This document shows, in pieces, positions 1-13,219 of a stretch of DNA of 33,787 nucleotides (positions within the stretch are counted from its first letter, which is position 1; each line of letters opens with the position of its first letter). The notes beneath the pieces are model-generated. The model ran no database searches, was not told where the DNA came from, and saw only the letters and a list, made by a program, of their open reading frames with translations. The position numbers were made by a program, and so were the translations under genes. The stretch is from Gammaproteobacteria bacterium (GTDB lineage: Bacteria; Pseudomonadota; Gammaproteobacteria; SZUA-140). The stretch lies in the NCBI GenBank assembly GCA_026981935.1, contig JALSIC010000004.1:1-33787 (forward strand), written 5' to 3'.

Positions 1-5
1 TCTTC

Positions 6-170
6 GTCGTTCCGAGCGCAGCGAGGAATCCGATACCGCCGATATAAGATTTCTCCCTGCGGTCGAAATGACAAGGCGGTGCGGTCGAAATGACAAGGAG
101 GTGCGGTCGAAATGACAAGGAGGTGTGGTCGAAATGACAAGGAAATGTCGGCGAAATGACAAGGCGGTGC
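6..170. repeat. Palindromic repeat unit followed by five 22-bp half-units (locus 1)
   Basis: A full unit at 6-72 has two inverted arms (GTCGTTCCGAGCG at the left, GGTCGAAATGAC at the right) and carries AGCGAGGAATC and AGATTTCTCCCT inside them. The right arm is then repeated with an exact 22-bp period, starting at 61, 83, 105, 127 and 149 (core GTCGAAATGACAAGG). The tract lies just beyond the 3' end of sucD, with the half-units on the gene side. The same family recurs at 15067-15214 and 23327-24243. The left edge of the window may cut further units. Confidence 0.9.
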
Positions 171-226
171 CTGCCCTCGGGCCGGCATCCAGGCTGCACG
201 TGGCCTGTCAGTCAATAACGCAAGCG

Positions 227-1098
227 TCAATGACCCGGCAACACCCGCTGCAGCGTCACGCCCATTTCCGCGGGCGAACGGGTGGTGGTGACGCCGGCGG
301 CTTCCAGGGCGGCGTATTTCTCCTCGGCCGTGCCCTTGCCGCCTGCGATGATGGCCCCGGCATGTCCCATGCGCTTGCCCTTGGGCGCGGTCACCCCGGC
401 GATATAGGCCACCACCGGCTTGTTCACGGCGGTCTGGATGTACTCGGCCGCTTCTTCCTCGGCCGTGCCGCCGATCTCGCCCACCATGAGAATGGCGTCG
501 GTGCCGGGATCGGCCTCGAACAGGCGCAGGCAGTCCACGAAGCTGGTGCCGGGGATGGGGTCGCCGCCGATGCCGATGCAGGTACTCTGGCCCAGCCCCA
601 GGTCCGTGGTCTGTTTCACCGCCTCGTAAGTGAGGGTGCCGGAACGGGAGATGATGCCGATGCGTCCGGGGCGGTGGACGTCGCCCGGCATGATGCCGAT
701 CTTGCATTCCCCCGGGGTGATGACGCCGGGGCAATTGGGCCCGATGAGGCGCACGCCGGCCTCGTCGGCGACGTACTTGGCCTCCAGCATGTCCAGGGTG
801 GGAATGCCTTCCGTGATGCACACGACCAGCCTGAGGCCGGCATCGATGGCCTCCAGCACGGCATCCTTGCAGAAGGGGGCCGGCACATAGATCATGCTGG
901 CATCGGCGCCGGTGGCGGCCACCGCCTGTTTCACGGTATCGAACACCGGCAGTCCCAGATGGGTCTGCCCCCCCTTGCCCGGCGTGACCCCGCCCACCAG
1001 GCGGGTGCCGTAGGCGATGGCCTGCTCGGAATGAAAAGTACCCTGCCTGCCCGTGAAACCCTGGCAGATCACGCGGGTCTCCTTGTCGACGAGTATGC

Positions 1099-1102
<4 letters not shown>
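227..1102 (-). CDS. sucD: Succinyl-CoA synthetase, alpha subunit
   Basis: This subunit of the TCA-cycle enzyme binds CoA and carries the phosphorylated histidine while succinyl-CoA is converted to succinate with formation of a nucleoside triphosphate. The protein is 291 residues, close to the usual 288-290. The N-terminal CoA-binding fold shows the [10 protein letters not shown] motif near residues 15-24, and the active-site histidine is H247 in GHAGAI. The start is the ATG at 1102 because it opens with [11 protein letters not shown], typical of the family, and forms a 4-base ATGA overlap with the end of sucC, which implies translational coupling. It is the last gene of the suc cluster; repeats follow its stop. 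Identification is secure. Confidence 0.98.
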
Positions 1103-2265
<1,163 letters not shown>

Positions 2266-2364
2266 AGTGACTTATTCCATCGTCGAAAGTTGATAACGAG
2301 TGATGAATGATGTGCCGGGTGAGCGCTGTGATACAAGCCCGCCCTCACCTGTCACCACTGCCCA

Positions 2365-5131
<2,767 letters not shown>

Positions 5132-5173
5132 GGTGTCTCCTCGTCTCCTGGCAATGTCTCTTGGACCGGTCGT

Positions 5174-8059
5174 TCAGTTCTCAACGGGATTCTCAAGGGG
5201 CGCGGCGATGGCCTCCTCCAGGAAGGCGCACAATTGCTTGATGTGCAGCAGGGGATACCCCACCGCCGGCGCCGCGGACGGCGGCCGTCCGGCATAGCGC
5301 AATTTCGCCCGCTCACCCAGCACTTCGCGGATATTGTGCTGGATGGAATACCATGCGCCCTGGTTCTTGGGCTCCTCCTGGCACCAGACATATTCCCGGA
5401 CCCCGGCATAGCGCTGCAATTCCCGGCGCAACGCCTCCTTGGGGAAGGGATAGAGCTGTTCCAGGCGGATGATGGCGATATCGTCGCGGCCGTCGCTGCG
5501 GCGCTTCTCGATGAGGTCGTAGAACACCTTGCCGGTGCACAGGACGACGCGACGCACCTTGTCGTCCCGGATCTCGTCGATCTCCGGAATCAGGACCCTG
5601 AACCCCCCCGCGGTCAGGTCCTCGAGCGTGCTCACCGACTGCTTGTGGCGCAACAGGCTCTTGGGGGTCATGACCACCAACGGCTTGCGGCAGGACATGA
5701 AGATCTGCCGGCGCAGGAGATGGAACATCTGTGCCGGCGTGGTGGGTACGCAGACCTGGATGTTGCGCTCGGCGCACAGTTGCAGATAACGCTCCAGGCG
5801 GGCCGAGGAATGTTCCGGGCCCTGGCCCTCGTAGCCATGAGGCAGGAACAGCACCAGACCGCACAGCCGGTCCCACTTCTGTTCCCCCGCGACGATGAAC
5901 TGGTCGATCACCACCTGGGCGTTGTTGGCGAAATCGCCGAACTGCGCCTCCCAGATCACCAGGGTCTTGGGATCGGTGGTGGCATAACCGTATTCGAATG
6001 CCAGCACCGCCTCCTCGGACAGCAGGGAATTGGTCACCAGGAAATTGGCCTGGTCTTCCGCAAGGTGGCGCAGGGGCACATAGGCATCACCGTTCTTCTG
6101 GCAATAGACCACCGCGTGGCGATGAAAGAAGGTGCCGCGTCCGCTGTCCTGTCCCGACAGGCGCACCGGGTGACCTGCGGTCACGAGCGTGGCGTAGGCG
6201 AGATTCTCGGCGAATCCCCAGTCCAGCGGCAAGGCGCCGGCCGCCATCTTGCGTCGGTTCTCGAAGATCTTGGCCACGCTGGGATGCAGCTCGAAGCCCT
6301 GGGGCAAGGTGGTCATGCGCACCGTCAGCTCCCGGATGGTCTGCAGATCGACGGCAGTGGGCACGGGCAGGGTGCAGTCCTTTCCCACGTAGGGCGACCA
6401 GTCTTCCAGGCCGAAGTCCCGCACATCGTCATGGCGCGAAATATAGGGCACGGTGCATTGCCCCGCATCCAGCATGGCACGGTACTCTTCCGCCAGCGTC
6501 TCCGTCAGGGCGTCATCGACCACGCCCGCTTCCTGCAGGCGCCGCGCATAGGATTCCCTCACCGTGGGCAGGGACCTGATGCGGCGCACCATCATGGGCT
6601 GGGTCACGGCCGGCTCGTCCACCTCGCTGTGGCCGTGGCGGCGGTAACAGACCAGGTCGATCACCACGTCCTTGCGGAAGCGCATGCGGTAATCCAGCGC
6701 CAGCTGGCTGACAAAGAACACCGCCTCGGGATCGTCGCTGTTGACGTGGAAGATGGGCGCATTGACCATCTTGGCCACGTCGGAACAGTACAGGGTCGAA
6801 CGCGCATCCTTCTGGTTGCTGGTGGTGAAACCGATCTGGTTGTTGACGATGACATGGATGGTCCCCTTGGTGGAATAGCCGCGCGACTGGGACATGTTGA
6901 AGGTCTCCATCACCACCCCCTGTCCCGAGAAGGCGGCATCGCCATGGATCAGAATGGACATCACGCGGGAACCGTCGCGGTCCTTGCGCCGTTCCTGGCG
7001 CGCACGCGCGGAACCCTCCACCACCGGATCGACGATCTCCAGGTGTGAGGGATTGAAGGCCAGGGAGACATGCAGCGCGCCGCCGGGCGTATCGATATTG
7101 GAGGAGAAACCCAGATGGTATTTCACATCCCCGGACCGCTCGTTGTTGTGGACCACCTTGCCCTCGAACTCCTCGAACAGCTCGGCGGGCGACTTGCCCA
7201 TGATGTTGACCAGGACGTTGAGGCGGCCACGGTGGGCCATGCCGATGACGATCTCCTTCAGTCCCTGCGTACCGCCGCGCTGGATCAGTTCCTCCAGCAG
7301 GGGAATGAGGCTCTCCGCGCCCTCGAGGGAAAAGCGCTTCTGTCCCATGTACTTGGTATGGAGATAGCGTTCCAGCCCCTCGGCGGCGGTGAGACGCTGC
7401 AGCAGGCGCCGCCTGACCTCGGCGGACGGTGCCTGCAGATGGTATGACTCGATGCGCTCCCGGAGCCATGCCCGCTCCGTCTCCTCGGGGATGTGCATGT
7501 ACTCGAACCCGATGTGGCCGCAATAGATGCGGCGCAGAACGGCGATGATCTCGCGCAGGGGGCGGCGACCCTCCGCGCCGGGAATGTCCGTCTCGAACGC
7601 GAGGTCCAGATCCGCTTCGCCCAGCTCGTGGTAGGCCGGATCGAGGCGCGGGGCGGGTGGCCGCTCCCGCATGCCCAGGGGATCGAAATCGGCAACGAGA
7701 TGGCCGTCGGAACGGTAAGCATCCACGAGCTGGCCGACGCGGCATTGCCTGACGGCAAGCCCCGCCGGCACGGCGGCGACGGGGCCGGCCCCGCCCCGCC
7801 CGGTTCCGGGGCGGGGCGCCGGTGGCGGCACGCCGGGGAGACGGCGCAGCGCATCTCGCAGCCGATGATGGACCAGCGCGCGCCGCGCTTCCTCCTCCTG
7901 CGCCAGGCCGGCGAAAAAACGCTGCCAGTCCTCGGCGACGGAAGCGGGATCCTGGAGATAACGCTCGTAGAGATCTTCAAGATAGGCGGCATTGAAACCC
8001 GCGAGATGGGAAGCCCGCTGCAGGTGATGCAGGAAATTGTCCGCCGTCAGGTCGTCCAT
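5174..8059 (-). CDS. sucA: 2-oxoglutarate dehydrogenase E1 component
   Basis: This thiamine-diphosphate enzyme decarboxylates 2-oxoglutarate and succinylates the lipoyl group of SucB. The 961-residue protein is slightly longer than the E. coli enzyme. It has the N-terminal E2-binding helix region (ADNFLHHLQRASHLAGFNAAY), the GMAHRGRLNVL motif near residues 271-281, and the ThDP/Mg motif from GDAAFSGQG near 373 to NNQIGF near 405. The C-terminal transketolase-like half contains SEEAVLAFEYGYA and EAQFGDFANNAQVVIDQF. A Pro/Gly/Ala-rich stretch around residues 68-100 is longer and lower in complexity than usual at the variable linker before the catalytic core. It is the first gene of the cluster, with a candidate promoter at 8134-8162. 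Confidence 0.97.
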   Translation of the reverse strand: MDDLTADNFLHHLQRASHLAGFNAAYLEDLYERYLQDPASVAEDWQRFFAGLAQEEEARRALVHHRLRDALRRLPGVPPPAPRPGTGRGGAGPVAAVPAGLAVRQCRVGQLVDAYRSDGHLVADFDPLGMRERPPAPRLDPAYHELGEADLDLAFETDIPGAEGRRPLREIIAVLRRIYCGHIGFEYMHIPEETERAWLRERIESYHLQAPSAEVRRRLLQRLTAAEGLERYLHTKYMGQKRFSLEGAESLIPLLEELIQRGGTQGLKEIVIGMAHRGRLNVLVNIMGKSPAELFEEFEGKVVHNNERSGDVKYHLGFSSNIDTPGGALHVSLAFNPSHLEIVDPVVEGSARARQERRKDRDGSRVMSILIHGDAAFSGQGVVMETFNMSQSRGYSTKGTIHVIVNNQIGFTTSNQKDARSTLYCSDVAKMVNAPIFHVNSDDPEAVFFVSQLALDYRMRFRKDVVIDLVCYRRHGHSEVDEPAVTQPMMVRRIRSLPTVRESYARRLQEAGVVDDALTETLAEEYRAMLDAGQCTVPYISRHDDVRDFGLEDWSPYVGKDCTLPVPTAVDLQTIRELTVRMTTLPQGFELHPSVAKIFENRRKMAAGALPLDWGFAENLAYATLVTAGHPVRLSGQDSGRGTFFHRHAVVYCQKNGDAYVPLRHLAEDQANFLVTNSLLSEEAVLAFEYGYATTDPKTLVIWEAQFGDFANNAQVVIDQFIVAGEQKWDRLCGLVLFLPHGYEGQGPEHSSARLERYLQLCAERNIQVCVPTTPAQMFHLLRRQIFMSCRKPLVVMTPKSLLRHKQSVSTLEDLTAGGFRVLIPEIDEIRDDKVRRVVLCTGKVFYDLIEKRRSDGRDDIAIIRLEQLYPFPKEALRRELQRYAGVREYVWCQEEPKNQGAWYSIQHNIREVLGERAKLRYAGRPPSAAPAVGYPLLHIKQLCAFLEEAIAAPLENPVEN

Positions 8060-8133
8060 TGAAAATCCGTCGTTCTTGTTGTCATGCCAGAAGGCGCTCC
8101 AGAAATTTGAAAGGCAAGATCGATGCCAACGGA

Positions 8134-8162
8134 ATCATACGCCGATCAGTGACGAGGAACAA
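8134..8162 (-). promoter_or_regulatory. Candidate sigma-70 promoter for sucA
   Basis: On the minus strand a TATGAT -10 element (five of six consensus bases) lies at 8134-8139, preceded after a 17-base spacer by TTGTTC at 8157-8162, a weak -35. It is the best promoter-like arrangement in the 210-bp gap between the TPR gene and sucA and would give a leader of roughly 65 bases. The -35 is poor, so activation by a regulator or a different site is possible. Confidence 0.4.
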
Positions 8163-8269
8163 TGGATATCAGAAAGGATGGCCCTGGAGACACAAGGAAA
8201 GACGCAATGGATGACACGAGGCACGTTGAGCAGCCGGCTCCGAAGGCGGCGCGCCCGGCCGAACCCCCG

Positions 8270-9295
8270 CTACATGGACAGCTGCTCGCGCAGGAGTTCC
8301 GCCTTCTCCCGCTCGCCCTTGCCCTCATAGATCCTGGACAGTTCCTTCAGGGCGCGGGCATTGTTGGGCAGCTTGTCCAGGATCTTGCGGCAACACCCCT
8401 CGGCCTCCTCGTAATGTTGCCGGCTGCAATGGATGTTGGCCAGCCCCAGCAGGGCATAGGGATCAAAGCCGATGGCCAGGCTCTTCTCGTAATGGCGGCG
8501 GGCCTCGTCCAGGCGCCCCATGGCACACAGCGCATCGCCCACCCGCGTGTAGAGATTCTGGTTCTCCGGCTCCAGCTCGAGCACCCGCGACCAGTAGCGG
8601 ATGGCATCGGCGAAGTTGCGCATCCCCCGCGCGCAATTGCCCAGCCCGTAGAGGGCAAAGGCATTGTCCGGATCCAGCTCGATGGTGCGCTTGAAATAGG
8701 CGGCGGCGCGCTCGAACTGCTTGCGGCGCTGGCAGATATTGCCCATCATGGTCAGCACCGCCACGTTGCTGTCGTCGAAGACCAGGTACTTCTCGAAACA
8801 CTCCAGCGCCGTATCGTCGTCCCCCAGCTTGTATTTCAGGGTGCCCAGTCCCAGCCGGGCATATTTCTCGTTGCCGCCGATCTCGATGGCCTTGAGGTAG
8901 AGCTGCAATGCCTCGTCGAAACGGCCGAGCTTCTTGTAGGAATCGGCCATGCGCACCATCACATGGCTGTCATACCGGTTGCACTGGAGGTAACGGTCCC
9001 AGTAGATCAGGGACTTTTCGGGCTGCTGCAGACCGCGGTAGGCATTGCCCATGCCGCGCAAGGCGAAGACGTTGCGCGGGTCGATGGCCAGGACCTCTTC
9101 GTAGTACTTGATGGCGCGGGGAAAGTTTTTGAGCTTGCGATAGACATCACCCAGGCCGACGAGAATATAGGCGTTCTCCTTGTCCAGGGCATAGGCTTCC
9201 TTGAATACCTTCTCTGCCTCGTTGTAGCGCCTCTTCCCCATCAGATAATAGGCGCGCTTGGACAGCTTGATGACGGTCTTGTTCAGATCAGGCAT
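8270..9295 (-). CDS. Cytosolic tetratricopeptide-repeat protein of unknown function
   Basis: The 341-residue protein is almost entirely TPR units. About nine 34-residue helical pairs can be followed, with the usual G-Y-A and P pattern (for example AIKYYEEVLAIDPRNVFALRGMG and AAAYFKRTIELDPDNAFALYGLG). There is no signal peptide, lipobox or membrane segment, so it should be a soluble scaffold. The start is the ATG at 9295, where the sequence opens MPDLNKTVIKLSKRAYYLMGKRRYNEAEKVF. It is encoded upstream of sucA on the same strand but is separated by 210 bp with its own promoter, so a link to the TCA enzymes is not implied. I cannot assign a partner or role. Confidence 0.85.
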   Translation of the reverse strand: MPDLNKTVIKLSKRAYYLMGKRRYNEAEKVFKEAYALDKENAYILVGLGDVYRKLKNFPRAIKYYEEVLAIDPRNVFALRGMGNAYRGLQQPEKSLIYWDRYLQCNRYDSHVMVRMADSYKKLGRFDEALQLYLKAIEIGGNEKYARLGLGTLKYKLGDDDTALECFEKYLVFDDSNVAVLTMMGNICQRRKQFERAAAYFKRTIELDPDNAFALYGLGNCARGMRNFADAIRYWSRVLELEPENQNLYTRVGDALCAMGRLDEARRHYEKSLAIGFDPYALLGLANIHCSRQHYEEAEGCCRKILDKLPNNARALKELSRIYEGKGEREKAELLREQLSM

Positions 9296-9440
9296 GGCCG
9301 CGCGAATCCATTGTTGTGCCCGTCAGCCTGACTGGCTGTCCTGCCCGGGCTTTGGCTTGTCGGCCTGGACGGTTCGTGCCAGGCATGCTTGTTGTTGTTC
9401 TGCTTGTTTTTCTTGTTCGGCGTACTGCCATGCATACCCT

Positions 9441-9503
9441 CATTCTCATTCCCTCATTCCCGTTCCATGAGAATGGCCGGGGAGAACGGCCGGGTATGTT
9501 TTT
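9441..9503 (-). promoter_or_regulatory. Structured leader region of the TPR gene
   Basis: CATTCTCAT (9441-9449) and ATGAGAATG (9467-9475) form a perfect 9-bp inverted repeat. A second short stem, GGCCG and CGGCC, follows at 9475-9492 next to a T6 run at 9498-9503. If the promoter at 9507-9536 is used, both hairpins lie at the start of a leader of about 205 bases before the TPR start codon. In the RNA the segment also contains a purine-rich GGGAATGA tandem tract. Function is unknown. Confidence 0.4.
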
Positions 9504-9506
9504 TCT

Positions 9507-9536
9507 GATATACACCATTTTGACACATTCTGGCAA
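9507..9536 (-). promoter_or_regulatory. Candidate sigma-70 promoter of the TPR gene
   Basis: Read on the minus strand, TTGCCA (9531-9536, five of six consensus bases) is followed after 18 bases by TATATC (9507-9512, four of six). Transcription would start near 9500 and leave a leader of about 205 bases. Confidence 0.4.
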
Positions 9537-9754
9537 CAGTTTCGCACTCCTGTTTTCATGCCCTGGAGGCCCGGCAGATACCCCTTATACCCTGTCGAGC
9601 AGGTTGAACTCGGCGCCGCCGCCCGGGTCAAATTTGGTAAAGAGATGCAATGGCGGCATCGATACTGGAAAGTGCGACGTGTATCCCACTCCGCGCACAG
9701 AAAGCGTCATAAAAATGTCGCCATGATACGGGAAACGGCAAATACCTCTCCAGG

Positions 9755-9823
9755 GCCGGAACGACTTCAGAGCGGCGTTCCGGCGACAGGGTGTGTGTGC
9801 AGGCAGACATCGATTCTGCGCAC
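9755..9823. promoter_or_regulatory. Two inverted repeats upstream of the sigma-54 promoter (possible enhancer sites)
   Basis: GCCGGAAC (9755-9762) and GTTCCGGC (9777-9784) are a perfect 8-bp inverted repeat. GTGTGCAG (9795-9802) and CTGCGCAC (9816-9823) form a second one with one mismatch. They lie about 50 to 120 bp upstream of the -24 element, where a sigma-54 activator (bacterial enhancer-binding protein) normally binds. Neither matches the NtrC consensus closely, so the activator is not identified. Confidence 0.35.
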
Positions 9824-9873
9824 CTCTCCATGACGATATGAACAGTGGCTCCACAAAAGTGGGGACATGGTCC

Positions 9874-9889
9874 TGGCATGGTCATTGCA
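9874..9889 (+). promoter_or_regulatory. Sigma-54 (RpoN) promoter of prkA-yeaH-spoVR
   Basis: The sequence TGGCATG-GTCA-TTGCA matches the sigma-54 consensus TGGCACG-N4-TTGCA with one change. The invariant GG (9875-9876) and GC (9887-9888) are separated by exactly ten bases. The predicted start near 9900 gives a leader of about 110 bases to the prkA ATG. The E. coli homologues yeaG-yeaH are known to be transcribed by sigma-54 RNA polymerase under nitrogen starvation, which agrees with this reading. Confidence 0.8.
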
Positions 9890-10012
9890 ATGACTCCGGA
9901 AACGAGAGACGCCCGGAGTAACGTCCTTACGGAAGAATAACAACACGGGCGTGGGACAGCGGTCGCGGGCGCTCAGACGAGAAGCAGGCTGTACTTTCAA
10001 GAGGGCGTTATC

Positions 10013-11935
10013 ATGAGCATATTCGATCACTACCAGTCCCGTTTCGAAGAGGCCAAGGAAGAGGAATACTCCCTCCAGGAATACCTGGAGATCTGCAAGA
10101 GCGACCCCACGGCCTATGCCTCGGCGGCAGAGAGGATGCTGCTCGCCATCGGCGAACCGGAGCTCGTCGATACGCGCCGGGACCCGCGCCTGAGCCGCAT
10201 CTTCTCCAACAAGGTCATCAAGATCTACCCCGCCTTCCGGGACTTCTACGGCATGGAGGAGACCATCGAACAGATCGTCTCCTATTTCCGCCACGCCGCC
10301 CAGGGCCTGGAAGAGAAGAAACAGATCCTCTATCTCCTGGGCCCCGTGGGTGGCGGCAAGTCCTCGCTGGCGGAAAAACTCAAGTCCCTCATGGAAAAGC
10401 AGCCCATTTACGCCATCAAGGGTTCCCCCATCAACGAGTCGCCCCTCAACCTGTTCTCGGTCGAAGAAGACGCCGACATTCTCGAAGACGACTACGGCAT
10501 CCCGCGCCGCTATCTGAAGGGGATCATGTCTCCCTGGGCGGTGAAACGCCTCCACGAATACAACGGCGACATCACCCGTTTCCGGGTCGTCAAGCTGCGC
10601 CCCTCCATCCTCAAGCAGATCGCGATTGCCAAGACCGAGCCCGGCGACGAGAACAACCAGGACATCTCGTCCCTGGTGGGCAAGGTGGACATCCGCAAGC
10701 TGGAACAGTACGCCCAGGACGATACCGACGCCTATTCCTATTCGGGCGGGCTGTGCCTGGCCAACCAGGGCATCCTGGAATTCGTGGAGATGTTCAAAGC
10801 CCCCATCAAGGTGCTCCATCCCCTGCTCACGGCGACCCAGGAGGGAAACTACATGGGCACCGAGGGACTGTCGGCAATTCCCTTCGACGGCATCATCCTC
10901 GCGCATTCCAATGAATCCGAATGGTTGAGCTTCAAGAACAACCGCAACAACGAGGCTTTCCTCGACCGCATCTACATCGTCAAGGTGCCCTACTGCCTGC
11001 GGGTGTCGGAAGAGGTCAAGATCTACGAGAAACTGCTGCGCAACAGTTCCCTCGCGGACGCGCCCTGCGCCCCGGACACCCTGCGCATGATGGCCCAGTT
11101 CGCGGTACTGTCCCGCCTCAAGGAACCCGAGAACTCCAACATCTTCTCCAAGATGCGTGTCTATGACGGCGAGAATCTCAAGGACGTGGATCCCAAGGCC
11201 AAGTCCTATCAGGAATATCGCGATTACGCGGGAGTGGACGAGGGCATGTCGGGGCTGTCCACGCGCTTCGCCTTCAAGATCCTTTCCCGGGTCTTCAATT
11301 TCGACCACAGCGAGGTGGCCGCCAACCCGGTGCACCTGCTCTATGTCCTGGAACAGCAGATCGAACAGGAACAGTTTCCGCCGGAACTGGAGGAGAAATA
11401 CCTCTCCTACATCAAGGGCTATCTGGCCCCGCAATACGTGGAATTCATCGGCAAGGAAATCCAGACGGCCTACCTGGAGTCCTACTCCGAGTACGGACAG
11501 AACATCTTCGACCGTTATGTCACCTATGCCGACTACTGGATCCAGGACGAGGAGTATCACGATCTCGACACCGGCGAGAACTTCGACCGTGCCGCCCTCA
11601 ACGAGGAACTGGAAAAGATCGAGAAGCCGGCGGGCATCAGCAATCCCAAGGACTTCCGCAACGAGATCGTCAATTTCGTGCTGCGTGCCCGGGCCCAGAA
11701 CGACGGCAAGAACCCGCACTGGACCAGCTACGAGAAACTGCGCGAGGTGATCGAGAAGAAGATGTTCTCCAGCACCGAAGACCTGCTGCCGGTGATCTCC
11801 TTCAATGCCAAGGCATCCGCGGAAGACCAGAAGAAACACCAGGACTTCGTGCGCCGCATGGTGGAAAAGGGCTATACGGAAAAACAGGTGCGCTTGCTGA
11901 CGGAATGGTACCTGCGCGTTCGCAAGTCTTCCTGA
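10013..11935 (+). CDS. prkA: PrkA/YeaG family serine protein kinase
   Basis: PrkA proteins combine an AAA+-type ATPase domain with a kinase-like C-terminal domain and act in the cytoplasm during starvation and stress. The 640-residue length is standard for the family. The Walker A motif GPVGGGKS is at residues 110-117, followed by the conserved SPLNLFSVEEDADILEDDYGIPRRYLKG region and a C-terminal half with HWTSYEKLREVIEKKMFS. The start is the ATG at 10013, with a good ribosome binding site (AAGAGGG at 9999-10005, spaced seven bases). It is the first gene of a three-gene operon with yeaH and spoVR, behind a sigma-54 promoter. Substrates of these kinases are poorly known. Confidence 0.97.
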   Translation: MSIFDHYQSRFEEAKEEEYSLQEYLEICKSDPTAYASAAERMLLAIGEPELVDTRRDPRLSRIFSNKVIKIYPAFRDFYGMEETIEQIVSYFRHAAQGLEEKKQILYLLGPVGGGKSSLAEKLKSLMEKQPIYAIKGSPINESPLNLFSVEEDADILEDDYGIPRRYLKGIMSPWAVKRLHEYNGDITRFRVVKLRPSILKQIAIAKTEPGDENNQDISSLVGKVDIRKLEQYAQDDTDAYSYSGGLCLANQGILEFVEMFKAPIKVLHPLLTATQEGNYMGTEGLSAIPFDGIILAHSNESEWLSFKNNRNNEAFLDRIYIVKVPYCLRVSEEVKIYEKLLRNSSLADAPCAPDTLRMMAQFAVLSRLKEPENSNIFSKMRVYDGENLKDVDPKAKSYQEYRDYAGVDEGMSGLSTRFAFKILSRVFNFDHSEVAANPVHLLYVLEQQIEQEQFPPELEEKYLSYIKGYLAPQYVEFIGKEIQTAYLESYSEYGQNIFDRYVTYADYWIQDEEYHDLDTGENFDRAALNEELEKIEKPAGISNPKDFRNEIVNFVLRARAQNDGKNPHWTSYEKLREVIEKKMFSSTEDLLPVISFNAKASAEDQKKHQDFVRRMVEKGYTEKQVRLLTEWYLRVRKSS

Positions 11936-11947
11936 CGGCACGGTGAC

Positions 11948-13219
11948 GTGACCCGCATCGTAGACAGAAGGCTCAACGGCAAGAACAAGAGCGCCGTCAA
12001 CCGCCAGCGCTTCATCCGCCGCTTCAAGGCACAGATCAAGAAGGCGGTGGCCGACTCCATCTCGGAACGCAGCATCACGGATATCGACAGCGGCGAAAAG
12101 ATCAACATCCCGGCCCGCGACATCTCCGAACCTGTTTTCCGCCACGGACCGGGCGGCGAGCGGGAATATGTCCACCCTGGCAACACGGACTTCGTCGCCG
12201 GCGACAAGATCAAGCGACCGCCGGCCGGAGGCGGCGGCAGTGGCGGACGAGCCAGCAACCAGGGGGAAGGCGAGGATGATTTCGTCTTCAACCTCTCGCG
12301 CGAGGAATTTCTCGAATTCTTTTTCGAAGACCTGGCCCTGCCCGACCTGGTGAAGACCCAGCTTGCCACCAATGCGGAATTCCGCAAGGTGCGCGCCGGC
12401 TACAGCCGCGACGGCGTCCCCACCAACATCAACGTGGTGCGCTCCCTGCGCGGCGCCCTGGCGCGACGCATCGCCCTGCGCGGACCCCATCTCGCCCGCC
12501 TGCGCGAGGCCGAGGAGGAGCTGGATGCCCTGCTCAGGGCCGGCGGTGACGACGAGGCGTCACGCCTCAGGGCCGCCGCCCTGGAAGAGGAGATCCGCGA
12601 GCTGCGGCGCCGGATCAAGGCCATCCCGTTCATCGACACCTTCGATCTGCGCTACAACCACCGCATCGACCAGCCCAGGCCCACGGCACAGGCGGTGATG
12701 TTCTGTCTCATGGATGTTTCGGGCTCCATGGACGAGGAGCGCAAGGACATCGCCAAGCGTTTCTTCATCCTGCTCTACCTGTTCCTGACACGCAATTACG
12801 AACGCATCGACGTGGTCTATATCCGCCACCACACCACGGCCAAGGAAGTGGACGAGGATGAATTCTTCCATTCCCGGGAAACGGGCGGCACCGTGGTGTC
12901 CAGCGCCCTGGAACTCATGCACGACATCATCCTCGACCGCTATCCGACTTCCGACTGGAACATCTATGCCGCCCAGGCCTCCGACGGTGACAACTGGAAC
13001 GACGACTCACCGAAATGCCGTGAACTGCTGATCAACAGGATCATGCCCCTGCTGCAATACTACGCCTATGTGGAAATCACGCCCGACGAACATCAGCGCC
13101 TGTGGCACGAATACCTCATCGTGCGCGAACACTGCCGTAATTTCGCCATGCAGCGCATCGACGGCCTGGAAGACATCTATCCCGTCTTTCGCGAGCTGTT
13201 CCGGAAGAAGGCATCATGA
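11948..13219 (+). CDS. yeaH: YeaH/DUF444 family protein (VWA-like)
   Basis: The protein has 423 residues and is the usual partner of PrkA. The N-terminus is basic ([28 protein letters not shown]), with the typical DUF444 segment [21 protein letters not shown] near residue 60. A Gly-rich linker follows, and the C-terminal von Willebrand A-like domain has the metal-site motif MDVSGSMDE around residue 255. The start is GTG at 11948, 12 bases after prkA, because homologues begin right before the RRLNGKNKS block and no ATG is available there. Its last four bases overlap the spoVR start. Its molecular role is not established; it may be an adaptor for the kinase. Confidence 0.95.
   Translation: MTRIVDRRLNGKNKSAVNRQRFIRRFKAQIKKAVADSISERSITDIDSGEKINIPARDISEPVFRHGPGGEREYVHPGNTDFVAGDKIKRPPAGGGGSGGRASNQGEGEDDFVFNLSREEFLEFFFEDLALPDLVKTQLATNAEFRKVRAGYSRDGVPTNINVVRSLRGALARRIALRGPHLARLREAEEELDALLRAGGDDEASRLRAAALEEEIRELRRRIKAIPFIDTFDLRYNHRIDQPRPTAQAVMFCLMDVSGSMDEERKDIAKRFFILLYLFLTRNYERIDVVYIRHHTTAKEVDEDEFFHSRETGGTVVSSALELMHDIILDRYPTSDWNIYAAQASDGDNWNDDSPKCRELLINRIMPLLQYYAYVEITPDEHQRLWHEYLIVREHCRNFAMQRIDGLEDIYPVFRELFRKKAS

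Noticed and set aside
2318-2349. Terminator between lpd and sucC
   Set aside because: Only a six-base inverted repeat with a long loop and no T-run; not enough to call.
9475-9503. Rho-independent terminator on the plus strand (GGCCG stem followed by T6)
   Set aside because: The stem is only five base pairs, the T-run is six bases from the stem, and there is no plus-strand gene upstream to terminate.
9585-9885. Small minus-strand frames of 85-89 residues in the prkA upstream region
   Set aside because: Two overlapping frames compete, neither has a ribosome site or family resemblance, and they cover the palindromes and the sigma-54 promoter. A decayed gene cannot be excluded but is not supported.
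9767-12490. Long minus-strand open frame opposite prkA and yeaH
   Set aside because: Antisense shadow. It also crosses the sigma-54 promoter, which would be odd for a real gene.
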